Shown here in pieces: positions 8,046 through 16,887 of a stretch of DNA of 64,000 nt. Position numbers and translations under genes: made by a program. The notes below the pieces were generated by a model. It ran no database searches, was not told the DNA's origin, and saw nothing but the letters and a program-made list of their open reading frames with translations. Source of the DNA: Arthrobacter sp. 260 (lineage in GTDB: Bacteria; Actinomycetota; Actinomycetes; Actinomycetales; Micrococcaceae); assembly GCF_013116745.1 (NCBI RefSeq), contig NZ_JABFOE010000012.1, forward strand, positions 1-64,000. The letters run 5' to 3'. The stretch's first letter is position 1. Every line of letters starts with the position of its first letter.

Positions 8046-8909
8046 CTAGCGGTTGTCCCGGCGGCTGTCGTCGGTGAGGTCGGCGTCAGTGTCGGTGTCG
8101 ATTTGTTCCTTGCGGACTTCCTCCGTCACGGTTTCCTGATCGGTGACGGTTTCCTTGCCCATGCGGACACGTTCTACCGCAACGGTTTCCTTGTCCACGA
8201 CGGGGGTTTCGGCGTGAAGGATCACTTCGTGTTCCTCTTCGCTAATGTCCGGCCCCGAGGTAGCGTCACCGCGGTTGGCATCGGTGATGGGCTCGCGCTC
8301 AATGGTCACTTCCTCACGGCTGACCGGCACCGTCTTGGTGACCATTTCGGTCACCACGTGCTTACGCAACCTGGCCCGACCGGTTTCCCGGCTTTCGGTA
8401 CCAACGTGTAGGCGTTCCTCAGAACGAGTCATCGCGTCATCAGTGGTCGGACCGGACGTGTCATGGCCGACAACACCGGACTCGCCGACATTGTCATTGC
8501 GTTCGTCGGTGCGCTGGAAGCCCTGCTCGCCGCGCGTCGTCGCCGACTCGTCATACGTGCCGGCCTCGTCGTAGGTTCCGGTGCCGCTGGGGCTGCTCAG
8601 TCCATAGTGCTGATAGAGCCGGCTTTCTTCCTCGACGGAGAGGTCGCGGTCGGGATCGACCCGGGGGGCGTCTTTGATCTGGTCTTTGGTGTACCCGACC
8701 CGGACGTCGTCACCGTCGACGCTGGCGCCTTCCAGGGGCGCGAAGGATTCCGAGGTGCCGAACATGCCGGTCTTCACGGTGACCCAGCTGGGGTTGCCGG
8801 TCTGGTCATCCAAGTAGATTTGACCGACTGAACCGACTTTGGTGCCATCGCTGTCGATGACGTTTCCGCCGGTGCTCAGAAGACGGTCAATGTTTTCCTG
8901 CGTAATCAT
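8046..8909 (-). CDS. PRC-barrel and DUF2382 (YsnF/AvaK-like) protein
   Basis: A 287-residue soluble protein. Residues 1-90 form a PRC-barrel (DSDGTKVGSVGQIYLDDQTGNPSWVTVKTG). A Ser/Thr/Gly/Asp-rich linker follows, then a DUF2382 domain (about 160-275) with alternating charged strands such as RLRKHVVTEMVTKTVPVSREEVTIEREP and HEVILHAETPVVDKETVAVERVRMGKETV. This architecture is common in stress-induced actinobacterial and cyanobacterial proteins; the biochemical function is not established. ATG at 8909 with AAGGAGC at 7 bp. It sits between a channel-like membrane protein and another membrane protein, each with its own Shine-Dalgarno sequence. Confidence 0.9.
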   Translation of the reverse strand: MITQENIDRLLSTGGNVIDSDGTKVGSVGQIYLDDQTGNPSWVTVKTGMFGTSESFAPLEGASVDGDDVRVGYTKDQIKDAPRVDPDRDLSVEEESRLYQHYGLSSPSGTGTYDEAGTYDESATTRGEQGFQRTDERNDNVGESGVVGHDTSGPTTDDAMTRSEERLHVGTESRETGRARLRKHVVTEMVTKTVPVSREEVTIEREPITDANRGDATSGPDISEEEHEVILHAETPVVDKETVAVERVRMGKETVTDQETVTEEVRKEQIDTDTDADLTDDSRRDNR

Positions 8910-8971
8910 GGTCTGCTCCTTGCTATCTAACTTCGGTGATGTGCTGGACAGTGCGATTGTGCGGGTGGAGT

Positions 8972-9742
8972 CTAGTAGCGGTGCGCGCCCGGGCCCTGAG
9001 GCTCGGTCTTCGCTGCCTGCTGCTGTGCCTTGGTTTTGGCCTGCTGGGCCTGGTCCTTTACGGATGGCGCGCTCTGGGCTTGTTCCTTGATCTTGGGGGC
9101 TTCTTCTTCAGCCTTGGTGAGGTAGGTTTCCCAGCGCTGTGACATTGGCTTGATCAGCCCGCCGCCAACACCAACCACGATCACGCCGACAATGGCTGTG
9201 AGGACCGCGATGAGGATCGGGGTGGTGACGGTGACAGCGATGTCCACCTGGTTCAGCGCGGCGATAACGCCGATACCGATGATGAAGATGCTGGCAATGT
9301 TCGCCAGAGCCTTCCCGTAGGAAAGGCCGCCTAACGTGTTCTGGATTAGTCCCTTGACTGCTGCCGCGATCGCCGAGGCGATGATGACGATGATGATGGC
9401 AATAATGACCTTGGGCAGGAACGCGATGATACCGGCCAACAGGTCACTGACCGGGTTGGGCCCGAAAACGCCAAAGGCGAACTGCAGCACGAATAGCACC
9501 AACGTGTAGTACAGGATCTTCGCGATGATGTCGCTGGCATCCATCGAGGACTTATCCAACGCCTTCTTCACACCGCCGCGCTCCACCAAACGGTCGAACC
9601 CAACTTTTTCCAACACCTTCGAAAGTGCTTTCGAGATCGCCTTAGCGACTAACAGGCCAACAATGAGAATGACGAGGAAGAGCAGCAGCAATGGCACAAA
9701 CGCCACCACCGCGGCCAACCCGCCCATAAGTGTTTCTTGCAC
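8972..9742 (-). CDS. TM-helix repeat protein, mechanosensitive-channel-like
   Basis: A 256-residue membrane protein with about five hydrophobic segments. The N-terminal segment followed by LVAKAISKALSKVLEKVGFDRLVERGGV matches the conserved TM-helix family related to small MscS-like proteins (CmpX type). The second half repeats the pattern (IASAIAAAVKGLIQNTLGGLSYGKALANI) and ends in a 60-residue Ala/Gln/Lys-rich cytosolic tail. The canonical MscS beta domain is absent, so true channel activity is unproven. The start is GTG at 9742 with AGGAG six bases upstream. Likely part of an osmotic or envelope stress set with its downstream neighbours. Confidence 0.8.
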   Translation of the reverse strand: MQETLMGGLAAVVAFVPLLLLFLVILIVGLLVAKAISKALSKVLEKVGFDRLVERGGVKKALDKSSMDASDIIAKILYYTLVLFVLQFAFGVFGPNPVSDLLAGIIAFLPKVIIAIIIVIIASAIAAAVKGLIQNTLGGLSYGKALANIASIFIIGIGVIAALNQVDIAVTVTTPILIAVLTAIVGVIVVGVGGGLIKPMSQRWETYLTKAEEEAPKIKEQAQSAPSVKDQAQQAKTKAQQQAAKTEPQGPGAHRY

Positions 9743-9979
9743 AAAAATCTCCTAGTAGTCCGATCAACTTGCCTTGCGTTTTCGTCCCGAGGGGCCAATC
9801 CGCACTGCGCTTCAGTCCAACGGGGTCTTAGCCCCGGGATCTGTAGTCCCTAACAGTAAGTGCTAAACGACTTAATAGAAAGCCTGCTTATTAAAAGGAA
9901 GACTAGCGAAAATGAGATCGTGTCAGATTGCGTTAGGTCAAGAGCGATCCCGGCGTTACTCGTGTCGTATCCGGGATGT

Positions 9980-10495
9980 TCAGGCGGGGGAGTGGGGGGC
10001 GCCTTCAGTATCGATAGCCGCAGTCATTTGCCCAAGAAATTTGCTGACCGTTTCGGCTTCGGTGGGGGTGAGGGATTGCGCAACGGCAAGCATGCGCTGA
10101 TAGACGACGCTGAAGGTTCGGTAGACATCAGTGTTCTCACCCATTGTGGGGATCAGGACCAGCGCGCGTTTGTCGGTGGGGTGCGCCCCTCTGGTCAGGT
10201 GACCACTTTTTTCCAAGCGGTCGATCAAGGTGGTGGTGGACGCCGTGGAAATGTTCAAGAGCCGGGAAAGGTCTATCGGCCGGAGGGTCCGGTCTTCGTG
10301 GTCTGCCTGCAAGAGATGCGCCAGAGCTGAAAGATCAGTGTCATTCATCTCCATAGAACCTTGCATTCTGTCCCGCTGCGCCTTTTCGGCGGCATGGTAT
10401 GAGCGCAGGATATTCAAAACCTGAACACCATCCGCCCGGTCCGGTGCTGGGGCATGCCCGCACTCAGCTTGAGCAGAAGCGCGGGGCGGAGCCAT
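9980..10495 (-). CDS. MarR family regulator
   Basis: A 171-residue winged-helix repressor or activator. Central residues 70-125 hold the wHTH (DLSRLLNISTASTTTLIDRLEKSGHLTR) and the wing (HPTDKRALVLIPT) with the usual D-x-R motif. Flanking helices make the dimer interface. The first 20 residues are poor in structure, so a later start is possible. A 17-bp dyad 35 bp upstream (10530-10546) is a candidate own operator. It lies next to the stress genes ending at 9742 (same strand, 237 bp away, with nothing recognised in between) and could control them. Confidence 0.85.
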   Translation of the reverse strand: MAPPRASAQAECGHAPAPDRADGVQVLNILRSYHAAEKAQRDRMQGSMEMNDTDLSALAHLLQADHEDRTLRPIDLSRLLNISTASTTTLIDRLEKSGHLTRGAHPTDKRALVLIPTMGENTDVYRTFSVVYQRMLAVAQSLTPTEAETVSKFLGQMTAAIDTEGAPHSPA

Positions 10496-10529
10496 TCACT
10501 AAGTCTAGGCCGCGAGTCAGGCATACAAG

Positions 10530-10546
10530 AGTGTGACCAACACACT
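10530..10546. promoter_or_regulatory. candidate MarR operator
   Basis: Dyad AGTGTG-ACCAA-CACACT, 17 bp, 35 bp upstream of the MarR start at 10495. Arm length and spacing fit a MarR dimer site. The rest of 10496-10888 shows no gene that I can support. Confidence 0.35.
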
Positions 10547-10888
10547 GTCGACGCCGGAAGTGACCTCCTTGCACGCCAGGCGCAGGGCCTCCAAAGCACG
10601 AGCCACTGCTGGCTGTCTCCTAAAGCCTTACCTCCACTTCGAGGTTCCTGCCTGACTGGATACAAGGCGCACCTCTTTCCATCACGCCTTATGTGATGTG
10701 AAATAGTAAGTAGGCTTTGCGTCTACTGGTGAAGAAGCCCGGCAGTGGGCGTGAAGCCCCAGCACGCAGCCGATTTAAGAGAACCCACATCCAAGAAGCT
10801 TTGCCTACCAGTAGCTGCTGAGACTGGGACGGGGAACACCGGCCGTTGTCTTTCCCGAGTGATAGCGATAGCACGTGAGAGGAGTCCC

Positions 10889-11311
10889 ATGTCAGATCTA
10901 GAGAATTGGTCAACCGGGCGCCTCCTGAGCACTGCTGCTCGGCTGTCCGAGCGGGTACTGAATAAGGCACTATTGGAACTTGGCGTCACCCCCGCTGGCA
11001 TCAACGTTTTGACGGCGTTGAACACCCACGGCCCGATGGCCCAGAACGAGCTCGCGGAACTCATGCACGTTCAACCTCAAACAATCGGCAGAACTATCGA
11101 GCGTTTGGAAGCGTCAGATCATCTGACCAGAACTCGCAGCGGCCCGGACCGAAGGGTGCGGATGGTAGCCATCAGCAGCAAAGGCCGGACAGTACTGGAA
11201 GAAGCGCAGGACACCGAAAAGAACCTCACCAACGTCGCGGACTCGCAGGGCTATGAACTGCGCCGCCCCCTTCAGGCAATCATCCGGTATCTGACGTCGA
11301 TCGCGAAGTAG
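10889..11311 (+). CDS. MarR family regulator
   Basis: A 140-residue MarR protein: LENWSTGRLLSTAARLSERVLNKALLELGV (dimer helices), then wHTH residues 45-95 (NELAELMHVQPQTIGRTIERLEASDHLTR) and the wing GPDRRVRMVAIS. The ATG at 10889 is preceded by GAGAGGAG, so the longer frame from 10745 is not used. It is transcribed away from the other MarR gene. Target genes are not evident: it stands alone, with an unrelated hypothetical 285 bp downstream. Confidence 0.85.
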   Translation: MSDLENWSTGRLLSTAARLSERVLNKALLELGVTPAGINVLTALNTHGPMAQNELAELMHVQPQTIGRTIERLEASDHLTRTRSGPDRRVRMVAISSKGRTVLEEAQDTEKNLTNVADSQGYELRRPLQAIIRYLTSIAK

Positions 11312-11595
11312 ACGGATCGTGCTGAGGGCTCTCGAAGATGCCAGGGCATAGACCCCGAGGATAACCCCGTTCACCGACCGTCCCGGGCATGAGCCACGCG
11401 TTGTGTACCGTCATCATGTGCCCTTTCTTACTGTGAGGCTGTGCGCTTCAGCAGTGCTGATCAGCCGAGGGTTTCTCAGCATCGAGATGGTGGTCAATCT
11501 GGTTAAAGGTTTACGGAAAGGCCGGAGTGCCCTAGGCTCGAAAATGTCGGTTTAGCAAAGAGCCTGCAGGAAACGCTTACCTTGTGGAGCACCTC

Positions 11596-11907
11596 ATGGA
11601 CCTCAAATCCCCAAACATTCTCGGCACAGACACCGATCGAATTCTCGAAGAATATCGCCTTTCCAATAGCTCTCCGGAGACTTCCGCCCTCTCAGATTGC
11701 GACCTCTACGCACTTTTCGATCTGGGCGACGACGAGCTGCCCATGCTTCCAGCAGATCTTTCCGAACTCGCCGTCGAAGAATTGGTTAGCCTGTGTAACC
11801 GGATGTTTCGGGAGATGAATAAAGACTTCCCCCGCTTCGGTGCACGCGAAGACTACGGAATCCTCTCCGACGAGCTCAACCACCGATTGGGACAGCACCC
11901 TCAGTGA
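11596..11907 (+). CDS. acidic hypothetical protein
   Basis: A 103-residue acidic protein with mostly helical content (SDCDLYALFDLGDDELPMLP; AVEELVSLCNRMFREMN). The ATG at 11596 has GGAG eight bases upstream; a GTG at 11584 in frame is the alternative. No domain recognised. It lies between a MarR gene and a GAF-ANTAR gene on the opposite strand. Confidence 0.5.
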   Translation: MDLKSPNILGTDTDRILEEYRLSNSSPETSALSDCDLYALFDLGDDELPMLPADLSELAVEELVSLCNRMFREMNKDFPRFGAREDYGILSDELNHRLGQHPQ

Positions 11908-12001
11908 TGACACCCGCCTGAACCACGAAAAATTGTCACGGACCTGACCCCATTGCTGCCGGTCCTGCCAAATTCTAACCGTGCGGGGTGCGGCGAGTAG
12001 C

Positions 12002-12727
12002 TCATTCGAAGTGGGTTCGGGCGCTTTCGCCTCCGCTAGAGGTAACGAGTTGCGCGGCGAGATCCCGCAATTTGATGTTCCGTGTGCTTGAAGCGGATTT
12101 CAGGATTTCGAACGCCTCATCTTGGGTGCACCGGTTCTGTCCCATGACGATGCCCACCGCCAGATCAATGGTGGTGCGGGATTCTAAAGCATGCGCTAGA
12201 TCGTTGGCCCGCTCGGTGCGTTCCGCGACCAGGACGGCTAACCGAAACGCTTTAGAGGTTTGACGAACATGCGCCTGCACGATGTCCCGCATGGACCCTT
12301 CGAAATAGTTCGGCTCTCTCGAGTACAGGTTCATCGCTGCTTTCGTTTCCCCTTCAAGATCGAACGGGATGGCCAGCGACGAGAGTATCCCTTCTTTCAC
12401 CATGACTGGCGTGTACTCGGGCCACCGCTTTTCCGTGCGCATATCGGCGACGTAGATGACGGTCTGTTCACGAGAGGCTCGGAGGCATGGCCCGTCACCA
12501 TATTTGTACTGGATTTCGTCGGTTTTCTGCGCTTCGGCGCTGCTGCTGGCAACGGTGCCGGCCCTGCGATGACGTAACAGGGTGATCCCACACAGAATGT
12601 CTTGATCATTCGAGAGGGCCTGTACCGAGAACCGGACAAGTTCGTTGAGGAATTCGTCGACGTCGCCGGTATTCAGGACCAGGTCCTGCATGTAATCGCC
12701 GAGGGAAGAGCTATGAGGATCCGTCAT
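12002..12727 (-). CDS. GAF and ANTAR domain RNA-binding regulator
   Basis: Same architecture as the protein encoded at 3773-4516, 241 residues. GAF domain about 15-165, with a GDGPCLRASREQTVIYVADM stretch typical of the actinobacterial GAF-ANTAR group. ANTAR domain about 180-235: ALESRTTIDLAVGIVMGQNR, then QDEAFEILKSASSTRNIKLRDLAAQLV. Predicted to act as an antiterminator on nascent RNA in response to a signal bound by GAF. No strong Shine-Dalgarno sequence. Having two such proteins within 10 kb suggests related regulation, but the targets are unknown. Confidence 0.85.
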   Translation of the reverse strand: MTDPHSSSLGDYMQDLVLNTGDVDEFLNELVRFSVQALSNDQDILCGITLLRHRRAGTVASSSAEAQKTDEIQYKYGDGPCLRASREQTVIYVADMRTEKRWPEYTPVMVKEGILSSLAIPFDLEGETKAAMNLYSREPNYFEGSMRDIVQAHVRQTSKAFRLAVLVAERTERANDLAHALESRTTIDLAVGIVMGQNRCTQDEAFEILKSASSTRNIKLRDLAAQLVTSSGGESARTHFE

Positions 12728-13437
12728 TGGGTCTCAACTTCGGTCAGGTCCGAAAATGTGGCTCAATGGTCCCCGCCGTGATGGGCATGTACGGAGGGGA
12801 CGATTCAGACGCAGTGACGAACGTGTAAGCGGCCGGGGTCTGGGACCGCATGACCACAGCCTACCTACCAACCTTGTGTTCCTGACGATGGAGGTCCGCG
12901 AAGGCGTCCGCCAAAACAAGGACCTCACACGGTCAGGGAACGGTTCACTTCGGCCTCGGCTAGCTGTGGTGGCTAAGACCGGCGTTCCATGATCAGAGTG
13001 ACGTATTAGAACGTTATCGGCGTTAGGGTGTCGGGTTCGAGGCATAGGTTCGGGCCGGTTGTTCATTTCGTCTAGTGATCCAGCAAAACAAGGGACAACG
13101 GCCGATCGGTCCTGCGAGACATCCACCTGTGGGCGGGTGGAGCCCGAAGGATAGAACTCAAAGCCGTACACCTGTGGGTGAGTCGGAGTCGGCAGCACCC
13201 AACTTTCAAGCGGTCCGGGACAACCCCCGCCACCGCGCCGAGCCAAGCGAGTTCCGCTTCTGGTGTAACGATTGCAGAGGCACATTCGAGGACACATACG
13301 AAGGTATTCACGCCAATTCTTGTCGCGCCTCATTGAGTAGTTGAAGCAAATCCCCTGACACCACTGTGAAACTTTCACCGGCACGGTACCTACCAGTATG
13401 GAGCCCTTGCAAGAGCGTTGTGGGACATGTAGATGAT
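12728..13437. other. 710-bp stretch without a firm gene; holds repeat copy B
   Basis: Besides the 25-bp repeat at 13000-13024 I see only weak frames. The best (13075-13344, plus) would encode 89 residues ending in a CNDC...HANSC pattern that could bind zinc, but it lacks a ribosome binding site. The long minus-strand frame 12734-13552 runs into the nuclease gene and looks like a shadow. Confidence 0.35.
13000..13024 (+). repeat. 25-bp dispersed repeat, copy B
   Basis: Identical over all 25 bases to copy A (6473-6497), in the same orientation, 6.5 kb away. Lies between the GAF-ANTAR gene and the nuclease fusion gene. Confidence 0.8.
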
Positions 13438-15216
13438 CTAGGGTACTGGCGTGAATTTTTGTGCGGCAGCGGTCATGACCTGCAGAATCTGGTCTCGCTG
13501 TGCCGGCCTGGTGTTGAGGTTGGTAGCACTGGGGTGGGGGACTGTTTCCCACGGGATGGTTGCAATCTTTGGGGAACGGGACCGAAGGAGTTCCCAGCCC
13601 GCGCGTGCCAGTGTGCCCATAGGTATCACGAGCTGCAAATGTGGGAAAAGGTCGAGAACGGTTTCAAGGTCGCTCGTTGCTTCCACTACATCCGCCATCC
13701 TTGTCGTACGGGTGCGGGATCCGTCGGGAAGATACCAGGGAACGATATTCCAGCTAGCAAAAGCTTCCCTAGGTAGGGCTGCCTGCTGTATGAGTGTGAA
13801 CCAGTTCGCGGCCGTTCCATCATTGTTATCGATGGAGATGATCCCGGACCCGCGGGATGCCGAGGATCTGCTGCCAGGGGCTTCGAGTAGGAAGAGGACG
13901 CGGGCGTTAATCCCGCCTCCGCTGGGATCAAACCAAGGAACCACCGATTCAGATGCTGAGGTGGCGCGGGCACGGTTCAGGTCACGTACCCAATCGTTGA
14001 GCGGCTTAACGTGTGCCTCATCAAGCAGGGACAGTTTCCGCTCCACTTCGGCCCGGTTGCGGTGGGCACGGGGAGCCTGAGGCCATTGCTGTACTTGAGG
14101 TGCAGTTCCAGCCCTGGAGTGACTGAAGTGGGCGGTGTTTTGGGTGTTGCTGGACGCTTCAGTATCCGTTGTTCCTTCGGTGCTCTCTGCTGGTAGCAGC
14201 GATAAGGCAGCCGCAAGGTCCTCGGCATCAGGCAGGGACTGTTGCTCGGCCGGGGGCAGTGTCTCGTAGGTGTAGGTGGATATTGCCATGGGACTGCCTG
14301 ACTGGTTTAGCGCATACCGAACGGTGTGATCGTTCCGGCTCCCACAAATCAAGATGCCCACCGTGGGCGCGTGAGCTGGCCGACGGAGTTTGTCATCGAC
14401 CAACGCGATATAGAACTGAAGTTTGCCCGCGTACTCAGGTTGGAAGCGCCCCGTCTTTAGTTCGATGACGACGTAGCGCAGCTGGTCTACATGGAAGAAC
14501 AACAGGTCGAGGTAGAAGTCATCGCCGCTGACGTCGAAGTGGACTTGGCGTCCAACAAAAGCAAAGCCCGGTCCGAGCTCTCGCAGCGTTTCTACAATTC
14601 GGTCCATCAGCGCTTGCTCTAGCTCACGTTCGGCCACGTCCCCGGTCAGGCCAAGAAATTCCAGTGCGTAAGGGTCTTTGGCCATCTGCTGTGCCAGTTC
14701 TGAATCCTGCGTCGGAAGATGCTGGCTGAAATTTGAAGGCGCGGCTCCGGAACGCTCGAGGGTTTTGTTCATGATCATGTTCATCAACACGTTCCTGGAC
14801 CAGCCGTGTTTGACCGCTGCAGCAGCGTATTCGTCGCGGCCTTCAGGGCTGAGGTTCTTATCGATGAGCACCCGGATGTGTCCCCACGGTAAATGTCCCA
14901 CAGGGTGTGGGACATTTACCTCCCAGCCTGGCCACGCGCCGGCGAAGCTGCGCATGTACTGCAGATTGCTGCGCGATAGACCGGTCATGTCCGGGAATTC
15001 GCGGCGCAAATCTGTTGCCAGGCGTCCGATGACGGCGCTTCCCCACCCTTGCCGTTTCTGTTCTGCCAGGATTCGATCCCCAATGGTCCAGTAAAGGCCG
15101 ATAAGGGCCGTATTCACGCTCCGCTGGGCCTGCACACGAGCCGAAGACACCCGGGCCTTCAGATCCTCCAGAAATAGGGAATAGCCGGCAGGTACCACTG
15201 AGTCAGGTTCGGACAT
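13438..15216 (-). CDS. YhcG/DUF1016-type PD-(D/E)XK nuclease fused to a uracil-DNA-glycosylase-like domain
   Basis: A single 592-residue frame with two enzymatic parts. Residues 10-160 match the helical DUF1016 N-terminal domain (GLYWTIGDRILAEQKRQGWG; SRSNLQYMRSF; WGHIRVLIDK). Residues 175-325 are the YhcG PD-(D/E)XK nuclease, with D237 in YLDLLF and E252-x-K254 in VIELKTG as the likely catalytic residues. A Ser/Thr/Gln linker (about 340-390) leads to residues 395-590, which resemble the uracil-DNA-glycosylase superfamily: LLEAPG (443-448), NIVPWYL (490-496) and a late HPS (561-563). Stand-alone versions of both parts are familiar in actinobacteria; I am not aware of this fusion. It suggests an enzyme that recognises modified or uracil-containing DNA and cuts it, a defence-like role. 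It is divergent, at 57 bp, from an NYN-OST-HTH gene. Confidence 0.8.
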   Translation of the reverse strand: MSEPDSVVPAGYSLFLEDLKARVSSARVQAQRSVNTALIGLYWTIGDRILAEQKRQGWGSAVIGRLATDLRREFPDMTGLSRSNLQYMRSFAGAWPGWEVNVPHPVGHLPWGHIRVLIDKNLSPEGRDEYAAAAVKHGWSRNVLMNMIMNKTLERSGAAPSNFSQHLPTQDSELAQQMAKDPYALEFLGLTGDVAERELEQALMDRIVETLRELGPGFAFVGRQVHFDVSGDDFYLDLLFFHVDQLRYVVIELKTGRFQPEYAGKLQFYIALVDDKLRRPAHAPTVGILICGSRNDHTVRYALNQSGSPMAISTYTYETLPPAEQQSLPDAEDLAAALSLLPAESTEGTTDTEASSNTQNTAHFSHSRAGTAPQVQQWPQAPRAHRNRAEVERKLSLLDEAHVKPLNDWVRDLNRARATSASESVVPWFDPSGGGINARVLFLLEAPGSRSSASRGSGIISIDNNDGTAANWFTLIQQAALPREAFASWNIVPWYLPDGSRTRTTRMADVVEATSDLETVLDLFPHLQLVIPMGTLARAGWELLRSRSPKIATIPWETVPHPSATNLNTRPAQRDQILQVMTAAAQKFTPVP

Positions 15217-15272
15217 AACATCAACCCTAAGCCGGGGTTGACTGCGCCCGTGTCTGCGTACATTCTCAACTG

Positions 15273-16010
15273 GTGAAGCTTGAAGAAAAACGCATTGCCT
15301 TGCTCATCGATGCTGACAACGCGCCGGCAGCTAAGGTCGACGTCGTCCTTGCTGAAGTGGCACGTCATGGTGTCGCCAACGTGCGGCGAGCTTACGGTGA
15401 TTGGAAGAGTCCTCATCTTCAGCAATGGGAAGCCGCTCTCCACCCATATGCGATTCGTCCCATGCAGCAGTTTGCCTATAGCACTGGCAAGAATGCATCT
15501 GACATGGCCATGGTGATCGACGCTATGGATTTGCTTCGTGCAGGTTCAGTCGATGCCTTCGCTCTCGTATCCAGCGACGCTGACTTCACTCCGCTGGTGA
15601 TGCGCATACTGGCGGACGGTTTGAAGGTGTACGGGTTTGGCCAAAGGAAGACCCCGGAGCCGTTTGTCAACGCTTGTTCGCTGTTCACCTACGTCGAGGG
15701 ACTAGGACAGACAACCACAAGCCTTGAGACCGCGTCAGAGGGCACCGACCCGAACAAACTACGTGGCGATACCCGTCTCGTGCTCTTGGTTCGCAACGCT
15801 GTCGAGGCTGCCAGTACTGAGGATGGGTGGGCTCACCTAGCCGCGGTGGGAAGCCAAATCGGTAACCAAGCGTCTTTGGATCCGCGCAATTACGGCTACC
15901 GGAAGCTGAGCGACCTCATCGACGCGATCGGCCTGTTCGAACTCAAACGGGAGGACCAAAGAGTTTTGGTGCGGGACAAGCGAACCCTGGTACGCAGCGT
16001 CATAACGTGA
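15273..16010 (+). CDS. NYN domain ribonuclease-like protein with C-terminal OST-HTH/LOTUS domain
   Basis: A 245-residue protein. Residues 5-150 form a NYN (PIN-like) domain with acidic residues in IALLIDADNAP (D13, D15), SDMAMVIDAMD and SSDADF, the usual metal-binding set of this nuclease fold. Residues 165-245 form an OST-HTH/LOTUS winged helix (SLDPRNYGYRKLSDLIDAIGLFEL), thought to bind RNA. Predicted RNA-targeting nuclease. Start GTG at 15273; no clear Shine-Dalgarno, so perhaps leaderless. It is divergently arranged with the nuclease/UDG fusion, and the shared 57-bp promoter gap hints at joint control. Confidence 0.85.
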   Translation: MKLEEKRIALLIDADNAPAAKVDVVLAEVARHGVANVRRAYGDWKSPHLQQWEAALHPYAIRPMQQFAYSTGKNASDMAMVIDAMDLLRAGSVDAFALVSSDADFTPLVMRILADGLKVYGFGQRKTPEPFVNACSLFTYVEGLGQTTTSLETASEGTDPNKLRGDTRLVLLVRNAVEAASTEDGWAHLAAVGSQIGNQASLDPRNYGYRKLSDLIDAIGLFELKREDQRVLVRDKRTLVRSVIT

Positions 16011-16033
16011 GCCCGTCGCTTATGGACAATCTT

Positions 16034-16567
16034 CTAGTTCTGGTCGGGCTGACCGTTCCACGCCCGTAACCCTGGAGAGCGGTCGTCCCACCTGCTTTCT
16101 GCTATCACTTTGACTCTTTGAAGAACCGCGCGGGAGCTCTCCTCGTATGAAGGAATGAGATTGCGAACATAGGCGGCGCCACGTCGAGGAAACGAAATGC
16201 GATGCCGGATCTCCAACCGGGTTCCTTCAGCCGTATCTGTTAGGAAGTAGCCGACCGTAGGAGCGAACTCGCCACCACCGATCGGACGAGTGATCGAATA
16301 CTCCGCGGGTACCTCATCGATGACCTCCACGGCGGTCACCTGTTCTTTTCCACCCAGGGTATGAATGAAGACCTGAATTTCGCCTACTCCCATCGGTGTT
16401 CCCTCAGCCCTGAAGGCTCGGGTAACCGTAGGTGCCATCAGCGGAGCGCTCTCGGCCGGTTTGATAAGGTCCCAGACCAGTTGCCTGGGCGCCCGAATAT
16501 CGGTGTTGGCTCTGCCCTCGAGCGTCTCGTTCTGCCCGTCGGCTTTCGATGATTCCCGTCTCCCCAT
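16034..16567 (-). CDS. SRPBCC family protein
   Basis: A 177-residue protein with a START/Bet v1-like (SRPBCC) fold over about residues 18-165: an opening strand EGRANTDIRAPRQLVWDLI, then IGGGEFAPTVGYFLT and the closing helix YEESSRAVLQRVKVIAES. Such proteins bind hydrophobic ligands; substrate unknown. The short N-terminal extension is polar. It converges with the NYN gene, 23 bp apart. No direct link to defence. Confidence 0.75.
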   Translation of the reverse strand: MGRRESSKADGQNETLEGRANTDIRAPRQLVWDLIKPAESAPLMAPTVTRAFRAEGTPMGVGEIQVFIHTLGGKEQVTAVEVIDEVPAEYSITRPIGGGEFAPTVGYFLTDTAEGTRLEIRHRISFPRRGAAYVRNLIPSYEESSRAVLQRVKVIAESRWDDRSPGLRAWNGQPDQN

Positions 16568-16742
16568 TCACCCAGTATCGCAAAGGCCAACCTCTCGTCA
16601 GGTACACAGCGCCCGTTCACCCGGGCACTCACACCCGAAGAACCGTTGTGGAAGTCGTGAGAAAAGCCTCACCGAGTGCGCCGCCGTCAGCCGAGGGGCA
16701 GTGCAAGATTCCCCAAAGTTTAGGGGACGCCTGGTCCTCGAC

Positions 16743-16767
16743 GACGTAACAGGGTGTTATCGGCGTT
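16743..16767 (+). repeat. 25-bp dispersed repeat, copy C
   Basis: Diverged in the middle: GACGTAACAGGGTG then TTATCGGCGTT. Located in the 320-bp gap 16568-16887, which otherwise holds nothing I recognise. Confidence 0.7.
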
Positions 16768-16887
16768 TCTGCTCTTGGGGACTGTGGCAACTGGTCAGCC
16801 TGATGAAGGGCATGGTCTCCCTGTCCAGAGTTGTGCCAGCATTCCAGTCCGCGAGTGATGCTGCTCGTTACGGGGAAGGTCGAGGCG

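Noticed and set aside
12567-12582. Partial match to the 25-bp repeat inside the GAF-ANTAR gene
   Set aside because: Only the first half (GACGTAACAGGGTG) matches copy C and it lies in coding sequence; probably chance.
12734-13552. 272-codon minus-strand open frame
   Set aside because: Overlaps the end of the nuclease/UDG gene in another frame, has no motif, and its Arg/Pro/Ser-rich composition is typical of off-frame translation.
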